Positions 16,254-27,466 are shown, counted from the stretch's first letter. The stretch is 64,000 nt of DNA from Sandaracinaceae bacterium (GCA_019637095.1 JAHBWG010000020.1:1-64000); one strand, 5' to 3'. Numbers and translations: made by a program. The notes: generated from the letters alone by a model not told the origin.

Positions 16254-17749
16254 CGCGCCCCGGCGGCGCGCCGGAGCTCAGCGCGGAGGAGCTCGGCGCG
16301 GACGAATCCGCTCGCGACGCGCGGCGGCGCGCGCTCGCGCTGGGCGCGCGCTGGGCGCTCGTCGCGCTGCTCGGCGGCGGCACCGCGCTCGCCACGCTGC
16401 GCTTCGCCCTCGAGACGCCGCCGCGCGACGCCGTCCCGGCGTGGCTGATGCTCCTCGGCCTCTCGAGCCTCGCGCTCGCCCTCGCCGGTGTCGCCGCGCG
16501 CGGCCTGCCGCGACGCCACCTCGCCGTGGCCACCCTCGGCGTCGCGGCGATGCTGCGGCTCGCCGCGCTCTTCGCGCCCGTCTCGCTCTCGGACGACGTG
16601 CACCGCTACGTGTGGGACGGCGCCGCGCTCGCCCACGGGATCGATCCGTACGCGCACCGCCCGATCGAGATCGTGGGCCAGGCGCCGGGGCTCGAGCCGG
16701 CGCGCCTCGCCGCGCTCAACTCGCCTCGCTACCACACCGTCTACCCACCGGTCGCGCAGCTCGCGTTCGCGACCGCCGCGCTCGCCGAGCCGTCCGTCGA
16801 CGGCGCGCTCGCGCTGCGCGCGCTCTTCGGCCTCGCCGACCTCGCCGCGATCGCGCTGCTCTTCGCGCTGCTGGACCGGCTCGGCCGCGCGCGCGCGTGG
16901 GCGCTCTTCTATGCGTGGAGCCCGCTCGTCTACTGGGAGATCGCGGCGGGCGGGCACACCGAAGCGCTGATGGTGCCGCTGCTGTTGGCGGCGACGATCC
17001 AGGCCCTCGACGCGCGCCCGGCGCGCGCCGGCGCGCTGCTCGGCCTCGCCGTCGCCGCCAAGATCACCGCGCTCGTCCTCGCGCCGATCCTCGTGGTGCA
17101 CCTCGCGCGGCGCGTCGGGCTCGCGCGGGCCCTCGGCGCGGCGCTCGCAGCCGCGCTCACCGTCGCGCTCGCCTTCCTCCCCTTCGCGAGCGCGACGCTC
17201 GTCCCGAACCTCACCGAGTCGCTCGCCCTGTTCGGCGATCGCTTCTCGTTCAACGCCCCGGTCTACTACGCGCTGCGCGACGCGCTCGGCTACGTCGAGG
17301 GCGAGCGCGCGCCGGTCGACGGCGTCTTGATGCCCTGGCTCGCCGCCGCGACGTTGCTCGCGCTCTCCGCGCTCGCGCTCTGGCAGACGGGGAGCCGCGA
17401 GCGCCTCGTCGTCGGCATGGCGTGCTCGCTCCTCGCCCTCTTGTTGCTCTCGCGCGTCGTCCACCCCTGGTACGGCGTCGCCGCGCTCGCGTTCGGCGCG
17501 GCGGCGCGCAGCCCCACGCTCGTGCTCGCGAGCGTCCTCTTGCCGCTGAGCTACCTGCGCTACCAGCCGTTCGGGCGCGAGGAGCCCTGGGTGCTCGCCG
17601 TCGAGTTCGTCCCGATCCTCGTCGCGCTCGTGCTCGAGGCCGCGGTGCGCGCGCGCGTCACGCCGCCGCCTCCACCAGCACGGGCGCGAGCACCCGCACG
17701 AGCTCGCTCCCCGCGATCTCCACCAGGAACCCCCGCGCCCCGCCGTTGA
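16235..17749 (+). CDS. GT-C/GT87-type polyprenyl-linked sugar transferase-like membrane protein
   Basis: About 504 aa from GTG 16235, overlapping the ThuA gene by 19 bases. It has roughly ten or more membrane helices. An early extracytoplasmic loop has SLSDDVHRYVWDG, the acidic DD motif expected in GT-C glycosyltransferases, followed by YHTVYPPVAQL, typical of mannosyltransferase-like GT87 proteins. The Pro/Arg-rich C-terminal 35 residues overlap the convergent ybaK gene by 92 bases, and their codons read as low-complexity. The real start could be slightly downstream. Confidence 0.7.
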   Translation: MGGASLARPGGAPELSAEELGADESARDARRRALALGARWALVALLGGGTALATLRFALETPPRDAVPAWLMLLGLSSLALALAGVAARGLPRRHLAVATLGVAAMLRLAALFAPVSLSDDVHRYVWDGAALAHGIDPYAHRPIEIVGQAPGLEPARLAALNSPRYHTVYPPVAQLAFATAALAEPSVDGALALRALFGLADLAAIALLFALLDRLGRARAWALFYAWSPLVYWEIAAGGHTEALMVPLLLAATIQALDARPARAGALLGLAVAAKITALVLAPILVVHLARRVGLARALGAALAAALTVALAFLPFASATLVPNLTESLALFGDRFSFNAPVYYALRDALGYVEGERAPVDGVLMPWLAAATLLALSALALWQTGSRERLVVGMACSLLALLLLSRVVHPWYGVAALAFGAAARSPTLVLASVLLPLSYLRYQPFGREEPWVLAVEFVPILVALVLEAAVRARVTPPPPPARARAPARARSPRSPPGTPAPRR

Positions 17750-18137
17750 TCCACAGCGCCGGCAGCTCGGCGACCGAGCGCTCCACGTAGATCGGCATCG
17801 CGCGCCGCAGCCCGAACGGCGACGTGCCGCCGACCTGGTAGCCCGAGTGCTTCTGCGCCACCGCCGGCGCGCACGGCCCGACGCTCTTCGCGCCGATCTG
17901 CCGCGCGAGGTTCTTCGCAGACACCTCGCGATCGCCGTGCATCAGCACGCACAGGGGGCGCTTGCCGTCGTCCTCGAAGATCAGCGTCTTGACGACGCGG
18001 TGCTCGTCGATCCCGAGCGCGTCCGCCGACGCGCGCGTGCCGCCGTGCGGCTCCCACGCGTAGAGGTGCGGCGTGAACGAGACGCCGTGCTCGCGCAGGG
18101 CGCGGACGGCCATCGTGACGGGGTGCTTGGGCGACAC
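17658..18137 (-). CDS. ybaK: YbaK-type Cys-tRNA(Pro)/aminoacyl-tRNA deacylase
   Basis: 159 aa, full family length. It matches YbaK/EbsC: MAVRALREHGVSFTPHLY at the N-terminus, VVKTLIFEDDGK with the conserved lysine, and KHSGYQVGGTSPFGLR with the signature GGTSPFG loop. The enzyme hydrolyses Cys mischarged on tRNA(Pro). It converges with the glycosyltransferase (92-base antiparallel overlap) and diverges from kefF. Confidence 0.92.
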   Translation of the reverse strand: MSPKHPVTMAVRALREHGVSFTPHLYAWEPHGGTRASADALGIDEHRVVKTLIFEDDGKRPLCVLMHGDREVSAKNLARQIGAKSVGPCAPAVAQKHSGYQVGGTSPFGLRRAMPIYVERSVAELPALWINGGARGFLVEIAGSELVRVLAPVLVEAAA

Positions 18138-18192
18138 GGCCCGGAGGATACCCGCGCGCTCGCGGCGCGCACCGCTGGTAGGCTGCGCCCCG

Positions 18193-18741
18193 ATGATCGC
18201 CTTGATCTTCGCGCACCCCTACCCCGATCGCTCGCGCGCCAACCGCGCGCTCCTCGCCGCGGTCCGCGACCTCGACGGCGTGGCGGTGCGCTCGCTCTAC
18301 GAGCGCTACCCGGACTTCGACATCGACGTCGCGGCGGAGCAGCGGGCGCTCGCCGAGGCCGACACGGTCGTGTGGCAGCACCCGATGTACTGGTACTCGA
18401 CCCCGGGCCTGCTCAAGCACTGGTTCGAGAAGGTGCTCGCGCGCGGCTGGGCGTACGGCGAAGGCGGGACGGCGCTCCACGGCAAGCGGTGCCTCTGGGT
18501 CGTGACGACCGGCGCGGGGCCGAGCGCGTTCCGCCCCGAGGGCATGCACGGGCACCCGATGGAGGCCTTCGTGCCGCCCGTGGAGCAGACCGCGCGGTTC
18601 TGCGGGATGCGCTGGGAGGAGCCGCTCGTGGTGCACGGCGCGCACACCGTCGGCGACGAGGCGCTCGCCGCAGCCGCGGCGGACTACCGGCGGCGCCTCG
18701 CGGCCCTGCTCGCCGAGGCGCGCGGAGGCGACGATGAATGA
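18193..18741 (+). CDS. kefF: Kef-system quinone reductase-like ancillary protein
   Basis: 182 aa flavodoxin-like NAD(P)H dehydrogenase. It has the N-terminal phosphate loop HPYPDRSRAN, VVWQHPMYWYSTPGLLKHWFE (FMN-binding family signature) and TTGAG. Such proteins bind and activate KefB/KefC potassium efflux channels. The next gene is exactly such a channel and overlaps this one by 8 bases, which makes the KefF role convincing. Confidence 0.88.
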   Translation: MIALIFAHPYPDRSRANRALLAAVRDLDGVAVRSLYERYPDFDIDVAAEQRALAEADTVVWQHPMYWYSTPGLLKHWFEKVLARGWAYGEGGTALHGKRCLWVVTTGAGPSAFRPEGMHGHPMEAFVPPVEQTARFCGMRWEEPLVVHGAHTVGDEALAAAAADYRRRLAALLAEARGGDDE

Positions 18742-20557
18742 GCACGGCCTGCTCGGCGACGCGATCGTCTACCTCGCGGCGGCCGTCGTCTGCGTCCCGC
18801 TCGCGAGCCGCTTCAAGCTCGGCTCGGTCCTCGGGTACCTCGGCGCCGGCTGCCTGATCGGCCCGCACGCGCTGCGGCTCGTGCACGACCCGGCCTCGAC
18901 GCTCCACTTCGCGGAGATCGGCGTCGTGCTGATGCTCTTCGTGATCGGCCTCGAGCTCGATCCGAAGCGGCTCTGGGCGATGCGCCGCGCCGTGTTCGGC
19001 GGCGGCGCGCTGCAGCTCGCGGCGTGCGGCGTCCCGCTCGCGCTCGGCGCGATGGCGCTCGGGATGTCGTGGCAGGCCGCGCTCATCGCGGGGCTCGCGC
19101 TCGGCCTCTCCTCGACCGCGGTCGTGATGCAGACGATGCGCGAGCGGAACATCACGCCGACGCCGCTCGGGCGCGCGACGTTCTCCATCCTGCTCTTCCA
19201 GGACATCGCGGCGATCCCGCTCGTCGCCATCGTCCCGCTCCTGAGCGTGTCCGGCGAGCCCAGCGAGGAGGGCGCGTGGCTCGGCGCCGCCAAGGCGATC
19301 GGGGCGATCCTCGCGGTGTTCGTGATCGGCCGCTTCCTCACCCGCCCGATCCTGCGCGTCGTCGCCAAGACGGGCATGCGCGAGGTCTTCACCGGCTTCG
19401 CGCTGCTGCTCGTGCTCGGCATCGCCGCGCTGATGGCGAGCGCCGGCGTGTCGATGGCGCTCGGCGCCTTCCTCGCCGGCGTGCTGCTCGCCGGATCGGA
19501 GTACCGGCACGCGCTCGAGGCGGACATCGAGCCGTTCAAGGGCCTCTTGATGGGGCTCTTCTTCATCGCGGTCGGGATGAGCGTCGACTTCTCGCTCCTC
19601 GCTGCGCGCCCGCTCGCGGTGCTCGGGCTCGTGCTCGCGTTCCAGGGGATCAAGGGCGGCGCGCTGCGGCTGATCGCGAAGACGCTCGGCGTCGCCGCGA
19701 TCGAGCGGTGGCTCTTCGCCGCGCTCCTCGTGCAGGGCGGCGAGTTCGCGTTCGTGGTCTTCGGCGTCGCGCGCTCCGCGCAGGTGCTCCCCGGCGAGTG
19801 GGACGGCCTGCTCACGCTCGCGGTCGCGCTGTCGATGGCGCTCACGCCGCTGCTGCTCATCGCGCACGACCGGTTCCTCGCGCGGCCCGCGCCCGCCCGC
19901 GAGGCCGACGTCGTCGAGGACCACGAGGCGCCGGTGATCATCGCGGGGTTCGGGCGCTTCGGGCAGATCGTCGGCCGGCTGCTGCTCGCGCACGGGCTGA
20001 AGCCGACGGTGCTCGATCACGACCCGGACACGATCGATCTGCTCCGCGCGTTCGACTTCCGCGTCTACTACGGCGACGCCACCCGCCTCGACCTGCTCGA
20101 GGCGGCGGGGCTGCACCACGCGAAGGTCCTCGTGGTCGCCATCGACGACCCCGACAAGAGCGTCGCGCTCGTCGACGTGGTGCGGCACGCGTGCCCGGAG
20201 CTGCGGATCGTCGCGCGCGCGCGCAACGTCGGGCACTGGGCGGCGCTGCGCGCGCGCGGCGTGGAGCTCGTCGAGCGCGAGACGTTCGAGTCGGCCCTGC
20301 GCGCCGGCCGCGCGACGCTCACCGTCCTGGGCGTCCCGCCCTTCGAGGCGCGCGAGCTCGCCGATCGCTTCCGCCGCCACACGCTCGAGATGCTCGAGGA
20401 GTCGCTCCCGCACTTCGGCGACGTGGAGCGCCGCCGCGAGATCGCGCGCTCCGCGCGACGCCAGCTCGAGGAGCAGATCCAAAAGGACCAGGCCGCGAGC
20501 CGGCGGCGCCGGGAGAGCGCCGCCTGGAGCGGTGGCCGCGACCCCGGCGACGCGTGA
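18734..20557 (+). CDS. kefC: Glutathione-regulated potassium/proton antiporter (KefB/KefC type)
   Basis: 607 aa. A CPA2 antiporter domain of about 12 helices spans residues 1-380, including the regulatory loop HALEADIEPFKG (259-270) with the conserved acidic residues. A TrkA-N/RCK nucleotide-binding domain follows with GFGRFG at 405-410 and VLDHDPD. Coupling to kefF supports a role in protective cytoplasmic acidification during electrophile stress. The stop lies 6 bases from the convergent argB stop. Confidence 0.9.
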   Translation: MNEHGLLGDAIVYLAAAVVCVPLASRFKLGSVLGYLGAGCLIGPHALRLVHDPASTLHFAEIGVVLMLFVIGLELDPKRLWAMRRAVFGGGALQLAACGVPLALGAMALGMSWQAALIAGLALGLSSTAVVMQTMRERNITPTPLGRATFSILLFQDIAAIPLVAIVPLLSVSGEPSEEGAWLGAAKAIGAILAVFVIGRFLTRPILRVVAKTGMREVFTGFALLLVLGIAALMASAGVSMALGAFLAGVLLAGSEYRHALEADIEPFKGLLMGLFFIAVGMSVDFSLLAARPLAVLGLVLAFQGIKGGALRLIAKTLGVAAIERWLFAALLVQGGEFAFVVFGVARSAQVLPGEWDGLLTLAVALSMALTPLLLIAHDRFLARPAPAREADVVEDHEAPVIIAGFGRFGQIVGRLLLAHGLKPTVLDHDPDTIDLLRAFDFRVYYGDATRLDLLEAAGLHHAKVLVVAIDDPDKSVALVDVVRHACPELRIVARARNVGHWAALRARGVELVERETFESALRAGRATLTVLGVPPFEARELADRFRRHTLEMLEESLPHFGDVERRREIARSARRQLEEQIQKDQAASRRRRESAAWSGGRDPGDA

Positions 20558-20563
20558 CGGACC

Positions 20564-21439
20564 TCAACCTCCGGTGATCTGGGTCCCGACGCCCTCGTCG
20601 GTGAAGATCTCGAGCAGGCAGGCGTGCCGCGTGCGCCCGTCGATCACGTGCACCTTCTGGACGCCGGCCGCGAGCGCGTCGAGCCCGCAGCGCACCTTCG
20701 GGATCATCCCGCCGTCGATCACGCCGCCGGCGATGAGCTGCTCGATGCGCGAGGCGCCGATCGACGAGATCACCTCGCCGTCCTCGCCGCGCACTCCCTC
20801 GATGTCCGTCATCAGGACGAGCTTGCGCGCGCGCAGCGCCGCCGCGACGGCGCCCGCGACGGTGTCGGCGTTGACGTTGAGCGTGCGCCCCGCGTCGTCG
20901 ACCGCGATCGGCGCGATCACCGGGATGAACCCGCCCTCGACGAGGCGCTCGACCACCTCGGTGCGCACCTCGCGGACCTCGCCGACGCGGCCGGGATCGA
21001 CGACGCGGCCCGAGCGCGTGCGCATCTCGGTCACGCGGTCGGCGCGCAGGAACGCGTCGTCCACTCCGCTGAGGCCGACCGCGCGCCCGCCGTGGTTGCC
21101 GATCAGCGTGCAGATCTCCTGGTTGATCTTGCCGCCGAGCACCATCTCGACGATCTCCATCGTCGCGTCGTCGGTGACCCGCAGGCCCTCGACGCGCTCG
21201 GAGCTCGCGCCCATGCGCACCATCATCTCGTCGATCTGCGGGCCGCCGCCGTGGACGACGATCGGGTGCAGGCCGACGTACTTCATGAGCGTGACGTCGC
21301 GCGCGAAGCTGTCGGCGAGGACGGGGTCGACCATCGCGTGGCCGCCGTACTTCACGACGAAGCGCGCGCCATGGAAGCTGCGGATGTACGGCAGGGCCTC
21401 GAGGAGGACCGCCGCCTTGGAGACGAGGCTCTGGACCAT
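20564..21439 (-). CDS. argB: Acetylglutamate kinase
   Basis: 291 aa amino-acid kinase fold: VVKYGGHAM near residue 29 (phosphate-binding Lys and Gly-Gly), IVVHGGGPQID, NVNADTVAG and the C-terminal EIFTDEGVGTQI. It phosphorylates N-acetyl-L-glutamate in arginine biosynthesis. The N-terminal helix ALPYIRSFHG corresponds to the extension of arginine-sensitive hexameric enzymes, so feedback inhibition is likely. No other arg gene is adjacent. ATG 21439 fits the family start. Confidence 0.96.
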   Translation of the reverse strand: MVQSLVSKAAVLLEALPYIRSFHGARFVVKYGGHAMVDPVLADSFARDVTLMKYVGLHPIVVHGGGPQIDEMMVRMGASSERVEGLRVTDDATMEIVEMVLGGKINQEICTLIGNHGGRAVGLSGVDDAFLRADRVTEMRTRSGRVVDPGRVGEVREVRTEVVERLVEGGFIPVIAPIAVDDAGRTLNVNADTVAGAVAAALRARKLVLMTDIEGVRGEDGEVISSIGASRIEQLIAGGVIDGGMIPKVRCGLDALAAGVQKVHVIDGRTRHACLLEIFTDEGVGTQITGG

Positions 21440-21483
21440 CGAGCGGGAGCGTGTAGCGCCGCGATGCCCGCGCGCAACTCGGC

Positions 21484-22278
21484 TCACGCCGGCGGCGGCG
21501 CATCTCGGAGGAGCGCCGCGAGATCGCCCCCCGCCGCGAGCCGGCGCACGGTGACGAGGTGCGCGACGCGCCGGCCGTCCACGGTGGCGAGCTCGTGCGC
21601 GCACACCGCGGCCTCGCCGGCGCGGCCGGTGAGCCGCGTGGTGACCACGACGCGCTCCGAGGCGACGACGCCGCTGCGGAAGCGGGCCTCCTCGGCGACC
21701 GGCGCGAGGTCGCACGGATCGATCCCGCGCGCCGCCGCGATCCGCGCGAGCGCCTCGTCCGCCCAGCCCACGTACGCGGGGTGGTTCACGTGCGCGAGCG
21801 GGTCCATCCAGGTGTGCCAGCACTCGAGCTCGAACGCGTGCGCCGGCGCGCCCTCGATCCGATCGTAGGCGGGCAGCGCCACCGGCGGCTCGTGCGTCTG
21901 CTCCGGGAAGGCGTCGAGCAGCGCCGCCGATCCGCGCACGGGCGCGAGGTCGGCGCCGACGTGCACCCAGTCCTGCGTCGCGCTCGCGATCGGCGCGCCG
22001 TCCGCCGCGAGCCGCCCCTCGCGCCGGAAGAACACGCCGCGCTGCACCCGGCTCGGCCACGTCGTGCCGCGCAGCGCCTCGCCGAACACCGTCTCGCGGT
22101 GGTGCACGACGACCATCGCGCGGACGATGAACGACACGCGCTCCTCGCGATAGCGCGCGGGCGGCCAGCCCGCGCTCGACGAGCCGCCGACGGCGAGGTC
22201 CTGGAACGCGCGCCACAGGTCGGCGGCGCGCGCCACCTCCCGCGGGGTGAACGCCGAGCGCGGCAAGGTCAGCTCCAT
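21484..22278 (-). CDS. Acyl-ACP thioesterase-like double-hotdog protein
   Basis: 264 aa from ATG 22278 (GTG 22287 is an alternative). It comprises two hotdog halves. The first has RERVSFIVRAMVVVHHRETVF; the second has MDPLAHVNHPAYVGWADEAL, the classic Asp-Asn/His signature of 4-hydroxybenzoyl-CoA/acyl-ACP thioesterases. It probably releases a fatty acid from ACP or CoA. It sits between argB and hslVU on the same strand without overlaps. Confidence 0.7.
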   Translation of the reverse strand: MELTLPRSAFTPREVARAADLWRAFQDLAVGGSSSAGWPPARYREERVSFIVRAMVVVHHRETVFGEALRGTTWPSRVQRGVFFRREGRLAADGAPIASATQDWVHVGADLAPVRGSAALLDAFPEQTHEPPVALPAYDRIEGAPAHAFELECWHTWMDPLAHVNHPAYVGWADEALARIAAARGIDPCDLAPVAEEARFRSGVVASERVVVTTRLTGRAGEAAVCAHELATVDGRRVAHLVTVRRLAAGGDLAALLRDAPPPA

Positions 22279-22332
22279 CGCGTGCACGGCCGCGCACGAT
22301 AGCAGCGCCGCCCCGAACGCCCCTCCGAAGAC

Positions 22333-23762
<1,430 letters not shown>

Positions 23763-23763
<1 letters not shown>

Positions 23764-24323
23764 CAGGCGCCGACCTCCTCCACGATGACCTGGTCGTTGG
23801 TGTACACGCAGATCTCCGCGGCGATCGAGAGCGCCTCGACGGCGATCTCGCGCGCGGACTTGTCGGTGTTGCGCACGAGCGCGCGCGCGGCGGCGAGCGC
23901 GTAGGCGCCGCCCGAGCCGATCGCGAGCACCCCCTCGTCCGGCTCGATCACGTCGCCGGTGCCGCTGATGAGGAGCGTGTGCTGCTCGTCCATCACGACG
24001 AGCATCGCCTCGAGGCGCCGCAGGTAGCGGTCCGTGCGCCAGTCCTTGGCGAGCTCGACCGCCGCGCGCGGGAGGCTGCCCGAGAACTCCTTGAGCTTGG
24101 CCTCGAAGCGGTCGAGCAGCGCGAAGGCGTCGGCGGACGCGCCCGCGAAGCCCGCGACGACCTTCCCGTCCGCGACGCGGCGCACCTTCCTGGCCTGCCG
24201 CTTCATCACCGTCTGCCCGAGCGAGACCTGCCCGTCGCCCGCCATCGCGGCGCGCCCGCCGCGGCGCACGGCGACGATGGTCGTGGAGCGAAACACCGGG
24301 GGCTCGTTCTCGAGAGACCGCAT
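23763..24323 (-). CDS. hslV: HslV proteasome-like peptidase subunit
   Basis: 186 aa from ATG 24323. The N-terminal nucleophile is the first Thr of [10 protein letters not shown], preceded here by a 13-residue leader ending FRS. Starting instead at GTG 24296 would give a 4-residue leader, closer to many HslV proteins. The body ([58 protein letters not shown]) is canonical. It forms the double hexameric core of the ATP-dependent protease with HslU. Confidence 0.96.
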
Positions 24324-24529
24324 GAGTCGCCGCAAGCTAGGGATCACGCCCGCCGCCGTCAATCGCCGCGGGCGGGGAGCGGGCGGGAAGCGCGTGGCAC
24401 ACCCGTGTGCGCGCCCTTCACGCCGTGTCGTCCGAAGACGTATCCCACGCCGCCGCGCGAGCCGGTACGCTGCGTGCACGACACGGGCGACGTGCGAACC
24501 GACCTGCTCGCCGTGCCCCGGGAGGGCCG

Positions 24530-25567
24530 ATGATCAACCGACGTGACTTTCTCTCGACGACCGCGCTCGGCTCCGCCGGCGGCCTCGCCGCGGCGGGCTG
24601 CGCCACCGCCCTGCCGCGCGCGCCGACGGTCCCGCTCAGCGACGCGCAGGGCCGCGAGATCGCCGCGCGCCTCGACGGCGCGGTCGCCGGCCTCGATCAC
24701 CTGCGGCTCGTCTCGAGCGAGCTCGGCCGCGACGCCATCGCGCGCAGCCCGCGCCTCGCGCGCTACGTCGAGCTCGCCGATCCGATGGCCAAGCGCGCCG
24801 TGCAGGCGCTCGTGGTCGCCGCGGCCGCGAAGGAGATCCCCGCGGGCACCGAGGCGCCGCCGATCCTGCGCCGCGCGATCGACGACAAGATCCCGCTGCT
24901 CGATCAGCACGTGCTCGAGACGGCGGCGCTCTTCAAGCGGCTGCCCCTGCAGGACCGCCGCCGCCTCGCGCGCGCGCTCGCGGCGGACCCGGGCGCGGCG
25001 GAGCGGATCGCGACGCGGATCGATCGGCTGGGCGAGTCGGTCGGCGTCCACCCGCTCGGACGCGAGAGCCTGCACCACGCCGCGCGCACCATCGTCTTCC
25101 GCCTGACCAAGCAGCCGCCGTCCGCGTTCTTCGACGAGCAGGTCGCGAAGGTCGAGCGCGTCGCCGGCTTCCGCGGCCTCGACGTCACGGTGCAGCGCAT
25201 GATGGCGTCGCACGCGAGCACCACCGCCATCCTGCAGGCGTTCGGCGACGGGGACGGGGACGGCGGCGGCGCCGGCGGCGGGCTCACCACGCCGCAGGGT
25301 CCGGTGACCTACGTCCCCGCGCCGCCGCCGGTGATGGACCCCGAGCTCGCCGCGCAGCCCGAGCCGGATCGCCAGCGCGGCATCGTCCCGGCCGCGATCG
25401 GCGGCGCCCTCCTCGGCACCGGCGCGATCCTGCTCGGCATCTCGATCCCCGCCGCGTTCGCGGACGGCGCGAGCGTCTCGCCGTGGCTGTTCGTGATCAC
25501 CGGCGGCGGCCTCATCGCGCTCGCCGGCGTGATCTGCCTGATCATCGGCGCCGCCCTCGGCGTGTGA
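24530..25567 (+). CDS. Tat-signal lipoprotein, unknown function
   Basis: 345 aa. It begins [11 protein letters not shown], a twin-arginine signal, and continues to a lipobox AAGC (Cys24), so it is probably exported folded and lipidated. The middle is helical and charged with no known motif; an Asp-Gly/Gly-rich linker precedes two C-terminal hydrophobic helices (about 285-345). A strong Shine-Dalgarno GGAGG is at 24521. It lies 3 bases before the ketosynthase gene, so it is probably the first gene of the acyl-biosynthesis operon. The combination of N-terminal lipid and C-terminal helices is unusual. Confidence 0.65.
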   Translation: MINRRDFLSTTALGSAGGLAAAGCATALPRAPTVPLSDAQGREIAARLDGAVAGLDHLRLVSSELGRDAIARSPRLARYVELADPMAKRAVQALVVAAAAKEIPAGTEAPPILRRAIDDKIPLLDQHVLETAALFKRLPLQDRRRLARALAADPGAAERIATRIDRLGESVGVHPLGRESLHHAARTIVFRLTKQPPSAFFDEQVAKVERVAGFRGLDVTVQRMMASHASTTAILQAFGDGDGDGGGAGGGLTTPQGPVTYVPAPPPVMDPELAAQPEPDRQRGIVPAAIGGALLGTGAILLGISIPAAFADGASVSPWLFVITGGGLIALAGVICLIIGAALGV

Positions 25568-25570
25568 GCC

Positions 25571-27466
25571 GTGCCGCGCGTCGCGATCACGGGGATGGGC
25601 GCGGTCAGCGCGCTCGGCGCGGACCTCGACGCGCTGCGCGCCGCGCTGCTCGCGGGCGCCGACGGGATCGCGCCGATCACGCGCTGGGACGCGTCCGACC
25701 TCGCGGTGCGGATCGCGGCGCACGTGCGCGCGCCGCTCGCGATCCCCGAGGGCTGGTCGCGCGGCGAGGCGTACGCGGTCGCCGCGGCGTGCGAGGCGTG
25801 GACGCGCTCGGGCTGCGCGGCGCCGCCGGGCCGCGTCGCGCTGGTCCTCGGGACGATGGCCGAGATCGGCGGGCGCGTGGAGGCGTACGCGGAGCGCGTC
25901 GCCGAGGCCCTCGCGATCGGCGGGCCGCGGCTCACCGTGTCGACCGCGTGCACGAGCGGCGTCAACGCGATCGGGCTCGCGCGCGATCTCTTGCTCGACG
26001 GCGACTGCGACGCGGTGATCGCCGGCGGCGTCGACGAGCTGACGAAGGAGCTGTTCGCCGGGTTCGCCGCGCTCGGCGTGCTCTCTCACGGACCGTGCGC
26101 GCCGTTCTCCTCCCCCGAGGGCACGACGCTCGGCGAGGGCGCAGGGTTCGTCGTGCTCGAGCGCGATCGCGCGGGCGCCGCGTACGTCGCGGGCTACGGG
26201 CTCTCGGCGGACGCCTACCACGCGACGACGCCGGATCCGCGCGGCGCCGGCGTCGAGCGCGCGATGCGCAGCGCGCTCGCCGACGCGGCGCTCCCGCCGG
26301 CCGCGATCGGCTACGTGAGCGCGCACGGGACGGGGACCGCGAGCAACGACGAGGCCGAGTGGCAGGCCGTCTCGCGGGTCCTCGGCGCCCCTCCGATCAG
26401 CGGGCCCAAGAGCCAGCTCGGCCACGCGCAGGGCGCCGCGGGCCCGCTCGAGCTGATCGCGACGCTGCTCGCCGCCGAGCAAGGCGTCTTGCTCCCCACG
26501 CTGCGCTTCGGCGCGCCGCGCCCGCGCGGGCCGCGGGACCCGATCGGCGCGCCGCGGCCGCGGCCGGGCCGCTTCGAGGCCGCGCTCTGCGCGTCGAGCG
26601 CGTTCGGCGGCGCGAACTGCTCGGTGATCGTCCACACCGAGCCCGCGGGTTCGCCGAGCGCGCCGCCGCGCCCCGTCTACCTCGCGGGCCACGCGAGCGC
26701 GGGCGAGGCGCCCGTGCCGCTCGACGCGCGGCTCGACGGGCTCGGCGCGCTGCGCCGCCTCGCGCCGCACGTGGACCCGCGCAGCACCGATCCGGGCGGC
26801 CGCGCGTTGATCGCGGCGGTCGCGCTCGCGCTCGGGGCGCCGCCGCGCGGCGAGGCGCGCGATCGCGTCGGGCTCTTCCTCGGGGCGAGCCGCGTCTCGC
26901 CAGAGAGCGTCGCGCGCTACCGCGACAGCATCGCGGCGCGGGGGCACGCGTACGTCGACACCGCGGCGTTCGCCCGCGTGATCCTGAGCGCGCCCGCGTC
27001 GATGGCGAGCCTCGCGCACGGCCTGCGCGGGCCGCTCTGCGCGGTGGCCGCCGGCCCCGCGAGCGGGCTCGTCGCCCTCGCGAACGCGGCGAGCCACCTC
27101 GCGCGCCGCCCGGAGCTCGAGCGCATGCTCGCCGCCGGCCTCGACGAGGCGCCGGAGCGCGGCCCCGTCGCCGCCGCGTGCACGGTGCTGAGCGCCGCGC
27201 CTTGCGCCCGTGCGCGTGGCCGGCTGAACGGTCGCGCACTGACGCCCGCGAGGCCGCGGCGGCCGGCGCTCGCGCGGGCCGCGATCCGCGAGCCGGATCA
27301 CACCGTCGTGGGCGAGCCGACCGACGCGCTCGGGTCGTTCGCCTCCGCCGGCCTCGCGCCGCGCGCCGCGGCGCGGCTCGATCGCGCGGGGGCGTCCGCG
27401 CTCGCGCTCGCCGAGGGCGACGGCGCCGGCGCCGCGGTGGTGTTGGTGCGAGAGGAGGAGCGATGA
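25571..27466 (+). CDS. Ketosynthase fused to a degenerate second ketosynthase half
   Basis: 631 aa from GTG 25571. Residues 1-355 form a complete FabF-type condensing enzyme: catalytic Cys127 in STACTSG, His252 in SAHGTGT and His285 in SQLGHAQG. From about 400 to 560 there is a second, shorter thiolase-fold-like stretch (RVGLFLGASR, FARVILSAPASMASLAHGLRGPL) in which the STAC position reads AAGP, so it has no nucleophile. That resembles the KS/chain-length-factor pairs of type II polyketide and aryl polyene systems, but in one chain. Its stop overlaps the ACP start (ATGA). Confidence 0.8.
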   Translation: MPRVAITGMGAVSALGADLDALRAALLAGADGIAPITRWDASDLAVRIAAHVRAPLAIPEGWSRGEAYAVAAACEAWTRSGCAAPPGRVALVLGTMAEIGGRVEAYAERVAEALAIGGPRLTVSTACTSGVNAIGLARDLLLDGDCDAVIAGGVDELTKELFAGFAALGVLSHGPCAPFSSPEGTTLGEGAGFVVLERDRAGAAYVAGYGLSADAYHATTPDPRGAGVERAMRSALADAALPPAAIGYVSAHGTGTASNDEAEWQAVSRVLGAPPISGPKSQLGHAQGAAGPLELIATLLAAEQGVLLPTLRFGAPRPRGPRDPIGAPRPRPGRFEAALCASSAFGGANCSVIVHTEPAGSPSAPPRPVYLAGHASAGEAPVPLDARLDGLGALRRLAPHVDPRSTDPGGRALIAAVALALGAPPRGEARDRVGLFLGASRVSPESVARYRDSIAARGHAYVDTAAFARVILSAPASMASLAHGLRGPLCAVAAGPASGLVALANAASHLARRPELERMLAAGLDEAPERGPVAAACTVLSAAPCARARGRLNGRALTPARPRRPALARAAIREPDHTVVGEPTDALGSFASAGLAPRAAARLDRAGASALALAEGDGAGAAVVLVREEER

